From: Carnobacterium sp. CP1
GTDB lineage: Bacteria > Bacillota > Bacilli > Lactobacillales > Carnobacteriaceae
NCBI RefSeq assembly: GCF_001483965.1
Contig: NZ_CP010796.1
Location: 1,364,001 to 1,428,000, forward strand
Direction: 5' to 3'
DNA length: 64,000 bases
Under the pieces are notes generated by a model. That model had not been told where the DNA came from. It worked only from the letters and a program-made list of their open reading frames with translations, and did no database searches. Shown piece by piece: positions 1-7,342 of the stretch (position 1 is the first letter of the stretch; the number at the start of each line of letters is the position of its first letter). Position numbers and translations under genes: made by a program.

Positions 1-2
1 CG

Positions 3-266
3 TTGCATTTTAAATGGATCCGCATGGAGCAAGTAGATGAAGCCGGCACATGGCTGACAGATAACATGGGCATTTTCTTCGTCCCAGCAGGTGTAGGGTT
101 GATATCAAACTTTGATGTTTTAGCCAACACGTGGTGGCAGCTGCTGATTATTATGGCAGTAACAACCGTGCTTATGATGGCATTTGTTGGGAAAGTGGTA
201 CAAGGCGTAAAACGCCGTGCAGAGAAAAACACTGTACCGGAGAAAGGAGAAAACTTGCATGTTTGA
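3..266 (+). CDS. lrgA: CidA/LrgA family membrane protein, 3' part only
   Basis: This is the C-terminal 87 codons of a CidA/LrgA protein; the gene begins before the window, so the TTG at position 3 is only the first in-frame codon and not a start. The family signature FFVPAGVG is at visible residues 25-32. It is followed by a hydrophobic segment (about 41-62) and a basic tail containing KRRAEK. These proteins are small, about 120-150 residues with four membrane helices, so roughly the first third is missing. LrgA/CidA proteins were first described as holin/antiholin-like; related pairs in Bacillus subtilis (PftAB) and Streptococcus mutans (LrgAB) take up pyruvate. The stop overlaps the next gene by 8 nt, as expected for a translationally coupled partner. 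Confidence 0.88.
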   Translation: MHFKWIRMEQVDEAGTWLTDNMGIFFVPAGVGLISNFDVLANTWWQLLIIMAVTTVLMMAFVGKVVQGVKRRAEKNTVPEKGENLHV

Positions 267-963
267 TAAGATTTTAACCAGTCCATTTTTGTGGATCGTG
301 GTTACAGTAGGTTTGTATTTGCTGGCTGGAAAATTAAAAGCCAAATGGCCGAATCCGCTGTTTACGCCTTTAGTATTTGCGATTGTTGTCATTATCATTC
401 TGCTTCTAGTAACCGATATACCGCTGGAAACCTATAATACTGGCGGACAATTCTTTAGTTTGTTTGTTACTCCAGCTACTGTAGCTTTAGCCATTAAACT
501 GGAAAAGAATTTTGTATATTTGAAAAAATACTATCCAGCAATCTTAACTGGAATCGTATCCGGAGTGGTTTTCCATACGGTAATGATTTTTGCTTTCGCA
601 TTGTTGTTCCAATTTGACCGGAATATGGTGGCAACGTTGATTCCGAAATCGATTACTACAGCGATTGCAGTTGGCGTTTCTGAATCCCTTGGCGGTATTG
701 TTTCCTTAACCGTTGCGGTGGTTGTATTTACTGGAGTGATTGGTGCTGTCGTCGGACAAACAGTTTTCAAAATATTCAAAATTGATGATCCAGTAGCTCA
801 GGGAGTTGCTCTTGGAAGTTCCTCTCACGCAATGGGAACCACCAAAGCGATTGAAATGGGTGACGTTCAAGGCGCGATGTCTGGGTTGTCAATCGTTGTG
901 ACGGGAATTGTCGTCGTTATCTTAGCACCATTAACGGTTCCGATTATCAATTTATTGTTTTAA
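259..963 (+). CDS. lrgB: LrgB/CidB family membrane protein
   Basis: This 234-residue polytopic membrane protein is the LrgB partner of the upstream LrgA. An earlier in-frame ATG exists at 217, but the ATG at 259 is preferred: it follows AAAGGAGA at 243-250, overlaps the lrgA stop and gives the usual family length. Family signatures are visible, including PLFTPLV near the N terminus, FVTPATVALA, a PKSITTAIA segment and GSSSHAMGT near residue 193. The pair probably forms one membrane complex. Transport of pyruvate is known for related LrgAB/PftAB pairs, and the lactate oxidase gene 55 nt downstream on the same strand fits that role. Older annotation calls this 'antiholin-like'; the sequence cannot separate the two ideas. 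Confidence 0.92.
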   Translation: MFDKILTSPFLWIVVTVGLYLLAGKLKAKWPNPLFTPLVFAIVVIIILLLVTDIPLETYNTGGQFFSLFVTPATVALAIKLEKNFVYLKKYYPAILTGIVSGVVFHTVMIFAFALLFQFDRNMVATLIPKSITTAIAVGVSESLGGIVSLTVAVVVFTGVIGAVVGQTVFKIFKIDDPVAQGVALGSSSHAMGTTKAIEMGDVQGAMSGLSIVVTGIVVVILAPLTVPIINLLF

Positions 964-1018
964 TTTAAAATGGGTTTAAAATTTAAAAAAATACACATAA
1001 AAGGATGGTTGAAAAACT

Positions 1019-2137
1019 ATGGTAGATGAACAAATTATTAAATATGATGCACCAACAGTAGAACAAGAAATCGATGTTATCAGCACTTATCGACTTGAAG
1101 ACCAAGCTCGCGAAGTAGTGCCTAAAGGCGGGTTTGATTATATCTCAGGTGCTTCTGGTGAAGAATACACATTAAAACAAAACAACGAAGCTTGGAAACG
1201 CAAAGGTATTTTGCCTCGTGTATTAGCGGATGTCGAAAATCCTGATACTTCAACTTCTATTTTAGGCCATGACATCAAAGTACCATTTATCATGGCCCCA
1301 ATCGCAGCTCATGGGTTAGCTCATGCAACTAAAGAAGCCGGAACAGCTAAAGGAATCGCTGAATTTGGCGGAACGATCATGTCCATCAGTGCTTACTCAG
1401 GAGCTACATTTGAAGAAATCGAAAAAGGCTTAGACGGCAGCCCACGGTGGTTCCAAATCTACATGAGTAAAGATGACGAAATGAATAAAAACATTTTAGA
1501 CGAAGCAAAAGCTGATGGCGCTACAGCAATCATCTTAACAGCTGATGCAACATTAAGCGGCAACCGTGAAAAAGACATGCTGAATAAATTCGTTTACCCA
1601 TTTGGTATGCCGATCGTATCGCGTTACTTGACTGGATCAGGTAAAAATATGTCTCTGAACAATATTTATGCTCAATCAAAACAAAAAATCTGTCCAGCAG
1701 ATGTTAAATTCATTTCTGATTATTCAGGATTGCCTGTCTTTGTTAAAGGGATCCAAACTCCTGAAGATGCTGTCTTAGCTATTGGTGCTGGAGCAGCAGG
1801 TGTCTGGGTTTCTAACCACGGAGGCCGTCAATTAGACGAAGCACCGGGTTCATTTGATACATTAGCTGAAATTTCTAAAGCAGTCGCTGGTCGTGTTCCA
1901 ATCGTATTCGACAGTGGCATTCGTCGTGGAGAACACATCTTCAAAGCGCTAGCAAGCGGTGCTGACATCGTTGCTGTAGGTCGTCCAGTATTATATGGAT
2001 TAGCTTTAGGCGGATGGAAAGGCGTTAAATCTGTTTTAGATTACTTCGAAACAGATTTAAGACGAGTTATGCAGCTAGCTGGAACACAAACAATTGAAGA
2101 CGTGAAAAACGCTCGTTTGTTTGATATGAAAAAATAA
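1019..2137 (+). CDS. lox: L-lactate oxidase (FMN-dependent)
   Basis: This enzyme of the FMN-dependent alpha-hydroxyacid oxidase family (372 aa) oxidises L-lactate with O2 to pyruvate and H2O2 in the cytoplasm. Residues matching the active site of Aerococcus viridans lactate oxidase are visible: Tyr41, Tyr148, Asp176, Arg183, Lys243, and His267/Arg270 in the SNHGGR motif. The small Ala97 in MAPIAAHG is typical of oxidases rather than lactate monooxygenase. The C-terminal phosphate-binding part has DSGIRRGEH and GRPVLYGLA. The N-terminal MVDEQII start has AAGGATGG upstream. It is 55 nt downstream of lrgB without an intervening terminator, so co-transcription is likely, and a hairpin follows. 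Family-level alternatives such as glycolate oxidase are less likely given the close recalled match to Aerococcus LOX. Confidence 0.95.
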   Translation: MVDEQIIKYDAPTVEQEIDVISTYRLEDQAREVVPKGGFDYISGASGEEYTLKQNNEAWKRKGILPRVLADVENPDTSTSILGHDIKVPFIMAPIAAHGLAHATKEAGTAKGIAEFGGTIMSISAYSGATFEEIEKGLDGSPRWFQIYMSKDDEMNKNILDEAKADGATAIILTADATLSGNREKDMLNKFVYPFGMPIVSRYLTGSGKNMSLNNIYAQSKQKICPADVKFISDYSGLPVFVKGIQTPEDAVLAIGAGAAGVWVSNHGGRQLDEAPGSFDTLAEISKAVAGRVPIVFDSGIRRGEHIFKALASGADIVAVGRPVLYGLALGGWKGVKSVLDYFETDLRRVMQLAGTQTIEDVKNARLFDMKK

Positions 2138-2153
2138 GTTTTTGAGTAAGTGA

Positions 2154-2196
2154 AGCAGCACTGGCGCCCGTAATGGACGTCGGCGCTGCTTTTTTA
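2154..2196 (+). terminator. Rho-independent terminator after lactate oxidase
   Basis: AGCAGC (2154-2159) pairs with GCTGCT (2185-2190), with inner GCGCC/GGCGC pairing, followed directly by a T-run. It closes the lrgAB-lox transcription unit. Confidence 0.8.
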
Positions 2197-2250
2197 TTGG
2201 AGGCTTTTTTCCGAGGTGAAAAGCGGGTTGACTAGATGTTCTCTTCGATT

Positions 2251-2484
2251 TCACATTCTTCTTTTTTTGTTTATATAATGAGTAAATAATACTCTAATGC
2301 TCACAGCTACAATCAATATAGGTATAATCCAAACCAGACTGTAAAAAAATTCCCGAGTGAATTTATCTTTGATTGTCGTATCCTCTCTTAACGTAAGAAT
2401 AAGATTAGTAATGGTAAGTAGCAGTACTAATGACAAATAGGAATCAGCAGATGATTTCAATATTTTTTTTATTACAGCAGACAA
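2251..2484 (-). CDS. Small two-helix membrane protein, unknown function
   Basis: This 77-residue protein starts at TTG (2482-2484), with AGAAGGGTG just upstream on the minus strand. Two hydrophobic stretches (about residues 17-32 and 48-66) are separated by a charged loop, and the C terminus is basic (NKKRRM), suggesting a two-pass membrane protein with a cytoplasmic tail. I do not recognise a family. About 60 nt upstream on the same strand lies a fragment encoding part of an XRE-type HTH (2544-2687). Small membrane proteins often sit behind such regulators, so the pair could be the remains of a regulator/membrane-protein operon. The real start and expression are uncertain. Confidence 0.5.
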   Translation of the reverse strand: MSAVIKKILKSSADSYLSLVLLLTITNLILTLREDTTIKDKFTREFFYSLVWIIPILIVAVSIRVLFTHYINKKRRM

Positions 2485-2543
2485 TTTTCACCCTTCTTTC
2501 TATTAAATCACTCTATAAATTCGACGGTATTGCCTAAACTAGG

Positions 2544-2687
2544 CTAGCTATTTCCATTCTTCCACTTAGAGATGGATCGCCTCGAGATTTGTAATCGATT
2601 TGCCACGTCTCCTTGCAGCTTTCTTTCTATATCATCATACCGAAAGCACTGACCATGGACTATCAACCATTGGTTACCTTTTAGCAA
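2544..2687 (-). pseudogene. Remnant of an XRE (Cro/CI) HTH regulator gene
   Basis: The minus-strand frame from 2687 down to a TAG at 2544-2546 encodes a stretch with VANRLQISRRSISKWKNG. This fits the second and third helices of Cro/CI-type regulators (general pattern: A-x-x-L-x-[IV]-S-R-x-[ST]-I-S-x-W-x-N-G). A GGAGAC sits just before an in-frame GTG at 2604-2606. The frame stops straight after the helix, where a complete regulator would continue with the rest of the domain. The upstream residues do not resemble the usual first helix, so both ends look eroded. Short length makes this tentative. Confidence 0.45.
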
Positions 2688-2762
2688 CCAAATGGTTTAC
2701 ATGAGACTGATAGTATGAAAAAAGCACCTTATCAACCATTAGGTGCTCAGATGTAAACCATT
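2661..2762. repeat. Nested inverted repeats with a minus-strand terminator-like hairpin
   Basis: Three structures overlap here. First, AATGGTTTACAT (2691-2702) is the exact reverse complement of ATGTAAACCATT (2751-2762). Second, inside that pair, GCACCT (about 2724-2729) and AGGTGC (2741-2746) form a hairpin that on the minus strand is followed by six T. Third, AACCATTGGTTAC and GCAACCAAATGGTT (2666-2697) pair imperfectly. TATCAACCATT also occurs twice directly, at 2661-2671 and 2730-2740. On the minus strand this could be a structured leader upstream of the HTH remnant and the 77-residue protein; a mobile-element remnant is the alternative. Confidence 0.55.
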
Positions 2763-2839
2763 GCGTTCTTTTAGTGTCTCAACGTTTCCTAGACAATAGA
2801 GCTAGAAGTAAGATAAGAACTATCTACGGAGGTTGTCCA

Positions 2840-2986
2840 ATGAATAAATGTCTTCTCTTTAAATTTCTTTCAGCAGTTGTCTTTAATTCAGCTATTTTTG
2901 CATTAATAACTCAAAACATCTTCGTGGGGTATAGTTTGTTAATCTTAGGGTATTGCCTCCTTAGAAAATCAGATAGGACTGAATAA
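2840..2986 (+). CDS. Small hydrophobic protein, unknown function
   Basis: This 48-residue protein has a very good start: ACGGAGG (about 2826-2832), an 8-nt spacer and ATG at 2840. A longer in-frame reading from 2774 has no supporting RBS and is not preferred. After a short basic N terminus (MNKCLLFKF) nearly the whole chain is hydrophobic, enough for one or two membrane helices, and it ends in a charged tail (RKSDRTE). I recognise no family. It stands alone between the inverted-repeat cluster and the next small membrane protein. Confidence 0.5.
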   Translation: MNKCLLFKFLSAVVFNSAIFALITQNIFVGYSLLILGYCLLRKSDRTE

Positions 2987-3129
2987 CGTTTGAAAGCCAC
3001 CCCACCGATACATAAAATAGGCATGTTTTTTCAATTGCCGCAATTCTAAAAAAACGTAAAATCATCGTTTTTTAGTTCCTTTTTCTGTATAATAAAAAAA
3101 GAAAAAAGGAGGAACTATAATATGATCGT

Positions 3130-3450
3130 TTGGAAAGTTTGGGTTTTATTATAATCCCTATTGTTATGGCAAGTATTGCACTGGTTTATTTTCCTGCTCT
3201 ATTTATAACCGGAAATAATGATGTGATGAATCAATTCCCGTATTTATTTGGTCTAGTCTTTTTTATCGCAGGGACATTGTCTTGGTTTATTGGAAATAAA
3301 TTGCCTAAAAAGGAACAGCATTTATTTGATGAAAATGGAAATAAAGTCATTATTAAAAATACGCATTCATTCTTCTTCATTGAAGTAAAATACTTCATTA
3401 TAGTATTCTATCTTATTGGACTGTATCAGTTACTGAAAGGATTATTTTAA
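3130..3450 (+). CDS. Small membrane protein with a disrupted start (SdpI-like topology at most)
   Basis: The open frame encodes 106 residues with three hydrophobic segments (about 5-27, 36-55 and 84-105) and a polar loop between the second and third. I do not recognise a specific family. The start is odd. The strong AAGGAGGA at about 3106-3113 is ideally spaced for the ATG at 3122, but that ATG opens a different frame that ends after ten codons. The coding frame itself has only a TTG at 3130, 16 nt from the RBS. One extra base between 3122 and 3130 would join the ATG to the frame, so a 1-nt deletion (or a sequencing error) is the simplest reading. A terminator follows. Confidence 0.5.
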   Translation: MESLGFIIIPIVMASIALVYFPALFITGNNDVMNQFPYLFGLVFFIAGTLSWFIGNKLPKKEQHLFDENGNKVIIKNTHSFFFIEVKYFIIVFYLIGLYQLLKGLF

Positions 3451-3476
3451 AAATCCACAGGAAAATCACTTTAAGG

Positions 3477-3503
3477 GATGAGACAAAAGTCTCATCTCTT
3501 TTT
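3477..3503 (+). terminator. Rho-independent terminator
   Basis: GATGAGAC (3477-3484), loop AAAA, GTCTCATC (3489-3496), then a T-rich tail. It ends the transcript of the small membrane protein at 3130-3450. Confidence 0.88.
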
Positions 3504-3649
3504 ATATATCCATCTCTTTCTTTTAGAACATGCTCCAAAAGAAAAGCCACTGAAATTCTTAAACTTTTCTTATAATCAAACCGGAAATTAGCCTTTTAAG
3601 ATAAAAGCGACTATACTATTAACAGAATGTCTGTTCGAGGAGGAAAAAA

Positions 3650-4183
3650 ATGAATTTTATTGCACTGGATTTTGAAACAGCCAATCACCAACGGCACAGT
3701 GCTTGTTCTGTAGCATTAACCATTGTACGAAACAGCCAAATTGTCGACCACTATTATTCTTTGATCAAACCAGAAACCGAGTTTTTTTGGCGCAATATTC
3801 AAATTCACGGGATTCATGAAAGCGACGTGGCAGATGCACCGAACTTTGCCCGTGTCTGGGAAGACATCAAGCCCTGTTTTAAAGAAAACAAATTGATCGT
3901 CGCTCACAATCTGCCTTTTGATCGCGGCGTTTTGCACGGTTGTTTAGATTATTATGAAATTGAGCGACCGCATTTCCAAACACTGTGCACCGTTCAATCG
4001 AGCCGCAAACTCATTACTGAACTTCCTAATCATAAATTGAATACCGTTTGTGATCATCTAGGTATCGAATTAAAGAATCATCACCACGCTTTGGATGACA
4101 GCAATGCGAGTGCGAATATCTTGCTTTATTTAGAAGATCGCTTTGGAACGGATCCATTAAAAAAAATGGTCAAACATATTTGA
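3650..4183 (+). CDS. DnaQ-like 3'-5' exonuclease (DEDDh)
   Basis: This 177-residue protein is a stand-alone exonuclease domain of the RNase T/DNA polymerase III epsilon superfamily. The metal-binding acidic residues are visible: Asp7 and Glu9 in LDFET, Asp91 in LPFDRG, and the HHHALDD motif at 144-150 that supplies the general base and last Asp of DEDDh enzymes. It lacks the polymerase-binding or helicase regions of larger relatives. It probably trims DNA or RNA 3' ends in the cytoplasm, but the substrate cannot be read from sequence. The ATG follows GAGGAGG. The gene is monocistronic and converges on a GNAT gene across a shared palindromic terminator. Confidence 0.88.
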   Translation: MNFIALDFETANHQRHSACSVALTIVRNSQIVDHYYSLIKPETEFFWRNIQIHGIHESDVADAPNFARVWEDIKPCFKENKLIVAHNLPFDRGVLHGCLDYYEIERPHFQTLCTVQSSRKLITELPNHKLNTVCDHLGIELKNHHHALDDSNASANILLYLEDRFGTDPLKKMVKHI

Positions 4184-4201
4184 CTTGGCAGTACCATTAA
4201 C

Positions 4202-4241
4202 AAAAAAGAGGACAAAGAAATATTTCTTTGTCCTCTTTTTT
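4202..4241. terminator. Bidirectional terminator between convergent genes
   Basis: A 19-bp perfect palindrome (4202-4220 with 4223-4241) has six A on the left and six T on the right, so it can terminate transcription from either side. Confidence 0.93.
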
Positions 4242-4243
4242 GT

Positions 4244-4783
4244 TTACTCTGTTTCACCAATCAACAGACTCATCAAGCAGACATCCAAATAACTGCCGTC
4301 GTCGTCTTTTACGCCGCGTTGCATGACTGCTTCTTGCAAGAAACCCAATTTTTCGTATACATGGATCGCTCGTTTATTACGTGCTTGAACCGTCAGTTCC
4401 AACCGTTTGATAACGCCGGATGCTGCTGCCCATTCAATGATGTCTTCTAACAGTAAGGTTCCTAATCCCATACCCCAATAGTCTTTTACAATGGAAACAC
4501 CCAGCTCTCCAATATGTTTCACTTTGGGGCTGGAACCTCCGTTGATAGATGCCATTCCAACGATATTCTCTCCGTCCAAAGCCAGTAACAAAAAGTTGTT
4601 ATCTGATTCATCAATTTTTTTAAGATGGTGTTTTTCTTCTTCGACCGTTATCTTCGGTCCTTCACTTCCCATGGTCAAAAAGCTTGTTTCTTTTGACGTT
4701 TGGCTAACGTGTGCCAAAACGCCAGCAGCATCATTAGGCGATGCTGGACGAATTGAAATAGCTACTGATTGTTTTTCTGACAT
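4244..4783 (-). CDS. GNAT family N-acetyltransferase
   Basis: This 179-residue protein has the GNAT fold. The acetyl-CoA pyrophosphate loop is WGMGLGT at residues 103-109, preceded by the beta-4 strand ELGVSIVKDYW, and the C-terminal part contains ARNKRAIHVYEKLGF, typical of the family. It probably acetylates a small amine or a protein N terminus; the substrate is unknown. The ATG is 3 nt after the tsaE stop, and its AAGGAG lies inside the end of tsaE, so the two are translationally coupled. Placement behind tsaE, a tRNA-modification gene, could suggest a translation-related role, but that is inference. Confidence 0.85.
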   Translation of the reverse strand: MSEKQSVAISIRPASPNDAAGVLAHVSQTSKETSFLTMGSEGPKITVEEEKHHLKKIDESDNNFLLLALDGENIVGMASINGGSSPKVKHIGELGVSIVKDYWGMGLGTLLLEDIIEWAAASGVIKRLELTVQARNKRAIHVYEKLGFLQEAVMQRGVKDDDGSYLDVCLMSLLIGETE

Positions 4784-4786
4784 TTC

Positions 4787-5269
4787 CTAAACTCCTTTTT
4801 CCTTTTCACTTTCATCCAAACGGCTCAACAATGCTTCGTAATGTTGGCCTACTGCTTTGAAAGTGATGGTGCGCTCTGTTAAATCTTCTCCAGAGGGCTG
4901 TAATTTGATTTGCAAGTATTCACTAGGGATATCCTCTGGAATGAATGTAGCCCACTCTACGATAGAGACTCCATCGCCTTCAAAATATTCTTCCAACCCT
5001 AGGTCTGTTCCGCCGGTTTCTTCTAACCGGTAAACGTCCATGTGATACAGAGGCAACCGGCCATCTAAATATTCACGGATAATGGTATAAGTCGGACTTT
5101 TAATGACTCTTTTGATTCCTAGTCCTGTTGCTAACCCCTTAGTAAAAGTTGTTTTCCCAGCTCCCAGATCGCCTTCTAATAAGATAATATCGCCTGGAAC
5201 AAGGAAGGCTGCCAGGGCAGCAGCAATTGCTTTTGTTTCATCTTCATTGTGCGCTTGAATTGGTTTCAT
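4787..5269 (-). CDS. tsaE: tRNA threonylcarbamoyladenosine (t6A) biosynthesis ATPase TsaE
   Basis: TsaE (YdiB/YjeE) is the small ATPase that works with TsaB and TsaD to attach threonylcarbamoyl to A37 of ANN-decoding tRNAs. The 160-residue length is normal. The Walker A loop GDLGAGKTT is at 33-41, the switch region contains SPTYTI at about 59-64, and HMDVYRL follows near residue 76. It is followed almost without gap by a GNAT gene. In several lactobacilli tsaE lies next to pta; here an NmrA-like gene with its own hairpin lies between them. Confidence 0.95.
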   Translation of the reverse strand: MKPIQAHNEDETKAIAAALAAFLVPGDIILLEGDLGAGKTTFTKGLATGLGIKRVIKSPTYTIIREYLDGRLPLYHMDVYRLEETGGTDLGLEEYFEGDGVSIVEWATFIPEDIPSEYLQIKLQPSGEDLTERTITFKAVGQHYEALLSRLDESEKEKGV

Positions 5270-5359
5270 CTCTTTCCCTCTTATCTATATAAAATCCTGT
5301 TTTCCTGATAGAACTTCTTTTAACTTAATTGTAAAGCACTAGGCAGAAAAATGCGAAAC

Positions 5360-5399
5360 AAAAATTCCACCAAAAGCCGCTAAAAAGCTTATGATGGAA
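5360..5399 (-). terminator. Probable terminator after the NmrA-like gene
   Basis: On the minus strand TTCCATCA pairs with TGGTGGAA (one G-U), enclosing an inner AAGC/GCTT stem and followed by five T. It lies between the NmrA-like gene and tsaE. Confidence 0.5.
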
Positions 5400-5418
5400 A
5401 AATAACGAAACAATTTTT

Positions 5419-6057
5419 TTATTTGCTGCAAACCGTAAAACGCTTGCCGACAAAAGCTCGATTTTCGATTTCATCTATTAAAGCAATGGCATAATCAGCG
5501 TAACTGATTTCACTTTGACCCAAGTGATTGGTTAATAGATAATCTGTGCCAACTTGGTAGCCTCCAGTCCGTTCTCCTTTTGGATTAAAAAATTGAGAAG
5601 GGCTTAAATAGGTCCAATTTACCTCAGTCGTTTTTTCTAATGTCTCTAAAGCTTTGCTCATATGAAAAGCAGTTGGTTTGGCAACATCTGGAAAGTCTGT
5701 TGTATCCATTAACCGGGTACCGTTTTCTCTATCGACTATTAAGCTGCCTGCTCCTCCAACAACGATTAAACGAGGTTTGGAGTGTCCTTTCAGAATGGCT
5801 ATTAAGTGTTCCAGACTAGTCTGGTGAAGTTCTTCGCGTCCTTGAGGAGGCTTGAAAGCATCGACTACCACGTCTAACCCCTTAACGTCTTCATAATTCA
5901 AATCGTATAGATCTTTTTCGACGATCGTCCAGTCTTGGTCTTCCAATTTATTCGCATTTCGAACAAGCGGCACCACTAAATATCCTCTATCCAATGCTTC
6001 TGCTGTAATACGCGAACCGGATTTTCCTGTAGCGCCAATAATTCCTATCTTCATCAT
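5419..6057 (-). CDS. NmrA-like NAD(P)-binding oxidoreductase (atypical SDR)
   Basis: The 212-residue protein opens with the Rossmann nucleotide-binding motif GATGKSG (residues 8-14 of the chosen start). It continues as an atypical short-chain dehydrogenase with VVVGGAGS near the middle and AFHMSKALE at the usual Tyr/Lys region, where a Ser-Lys rather than Tyr-x-x-x-Lys is present. The start is the ATG at 6057, 5 nt after AAGGAGG, in preference to a longer reading from 6087 that would include the RBS. Relatives bind NAD(P)H as redox sensors or reductases; no substrate can be assigned. It sits between pta and tsaE with a hairpin on each side, so it looks like an independent unit. Confidence 0.75.
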   Translation of the reverse strand: MMKIGIIGATGKSGSRITAEALDRGYLVVPLVRNANKLEDQDWTIVEKDLYDLNYEDVKGLDVVVDAFKPPQGREELHQTSLEHLIAILKGHSKPRLIVVGGAGSLIVDRENGTRLMDTTDFPDVAKPTAFHMSKALETLEKTTEVNWTYLSPSQFFNPKGERTGGYQVGTDYLLTNHLGQSEISYADYAIALIDEIENRAFVGKRFTVCSK

Positions 6058-6137
6058 GAATCCCTCCTTACTTTCTATTGCTCTCATTCATTATAATAAG
6101 AAGCAGCGAGCAAGCGCAAACATTCTCACTTATATAG

Positions 6138-6180
6138 AAAAAAAGTGATGCTTCTTTTAAAGAAAGCATCACTTTTTTTT
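6138..6180 (-). terminator. Terminator after pta
   Basis: AAGTGATGCTT and AAGCATCACTT form a stem flanked by A- and T-runs. On the minus strand it immediately follows the pta stop; it could act in both directions. Confidence 0.85.
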
Positions 6181-7159
6181 AGTTCATTAAGCTTTGAGTA
6201 GCTGTAATGATCGCTAGTTTATAAACATCTTCTTCGTTACAACCACGTGAAAGGTCAGAAATTGGTTTATTCAATCCTTGCAAGATAGGTCCAATAGCTT
6301 CAAAGTTACCAAAACGTTGGGCAATTTTGTAGCCGATATTCCCAGACTGTAATTCAGGGAATACAAAGACTGTTGCTTGACCTGCAACTTTTGAATCAGG
6401 TGCTTTTTGTTGTCCAACAGACGCTACGTAAGCAGCATCAAATTGTAATTCACCGTCGATTTCATATTGTGGAGCTAATTCTTGAGCAATTTTAGTTGCT
6501 TCAGCGACTTTGGTTGCTTCTTCAGCTTTTGCTGATCCCATAGTTGAAAAGCTTAACATTGCCACTTTAGGGTCAATGCCAAATAATTCAGCCGTTTTAG
6601 CACTTTCAACAGCAATTTCAGCTAATTCTTGAGCATTTGGATTTACGTTGATAGCACAATCTGAGAACAAGTATTTTTCATTATCGCGTCCACGCAACAT
6701 AATGAATGCGCCACTTGTCCGGCTCACACCTGGTTTTGTTTTAATGATTTGCAAAGCAGGACGAACAGTATCACCTGTAGAATGAACCGCTCCACTGACT
6801 AATCCTTCAACTTTGCCCATATAGGTCAACATCGTTCCGAAATAGTTTTCATCTTTCAGCAACTCTCTTGCTTGTTCTTCTGAAACTTTTCCTTTACGAC
6901 GTTCAACGAATGCAGCGACCAATTCATCCAGGCCTTCATAATTGTTTTGATCAATGATTTCGATGTTATCGACATTAAAACCGCGTTTTTTAGCAATGTC
7001 TTTAATTTCTGCCGGGTTACCAAGCAATACTGGGTGAATCAATTCTTCTGATTGTAAACGAACAACTGCTCCAATAATACGAGGCTCTGTTCCTTCTGGA
7101 AAAACAATTCGGATATTTTTTCTAACAATGTTAAATTTTAAACTATCAAATAATTCCAC
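6179..7159 (-). CDS. pta: Phosphate acetyltransferase
   Basis: Pta interconverts acetyl-CoA and acetyl phosphate, feeding acetate kinase for ATP in fermentation and aerobic overflow. The protein is 326 residues, the size of the short Firmicute Pta type. Recognisable segments include RIVFPEGTEPR near the N terminus, VSGAVHSTGDTVRPALQ in the middle, and FPELQSGNIGYKIAQRF with GPILQGLNKPISDLSRG near the C terminus. The start chosen is the GTG at 7159, 7 nt after GGAGGG; a GTG five codons earlier lies inside that RBS. It is probably monocistronic. It would link to lactate oxidase-derived pyruvate through pyruvate oxidase or dehydrogenase, neither of which is in the window. Confidence 0.95.
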   Translation of the reverse strand: MELFDSLKFNIVRKNIRIVFPEGTEPRIIGAVVRLQSEELIHPVLLGNPAEIKDIAKKRGFNVDNIEIIDQNNYEGLDELVAAFVERRKGKVSEEQARELLKDENYFGTMLTYMGKVEGLVSGAVHSTGDTVRPALQIIKTKPGVSRTSGAFIMLRGRDNEKYLFSDCAINVNPNAQELAEIAVESAKTAELFGIDPKVAMLSFSTMGSAKAEEATKVAEATKIAQELAPQYEIDGELQFDAAYVASVGQQKAPDSKVAGQATVFVFPELQSGNIGYKIAQRFGNFEAIGPILQGLNKPISDLSRGCNEEDVYKLAIITATQSLMN

Positions 7160-7342
7160 GCTAATTCCCTCCACGTTTTGTGTTTTTTACTTCTCTTCTA
7201 TCATACTATCTTATGTCAGAAAATAACAGTTTTTTGAGCCTGTTTTCTAAATAAACTCTATATTCCATCGCTTTTCTCATTTGTTATCCATTTTGCGTTA
7301 GTACAGTTTGAAAATATCCCTCATATAACCGCTTGGAAAATT

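Larger units (their letters stand above)
2485..2839. other. 355-nt interval without an intact gene
   Basis: The interval holds the HTH-gene remnant at 2544-2687 and a cluster of inverted repeats at 2661-2762. Otherwise I see only the weak approach to the small ORF at 2840. No tRNA or known riboswitch is recognisable. Confidence 0.6.

Noticed and set aside
217-258. Earlier start for lrgB
   Set aside because: The upstream codons lie inside the lrgA reading frame, and the ATG at 259 has the AAAGGAGA RBS and the family-typical N terminus.
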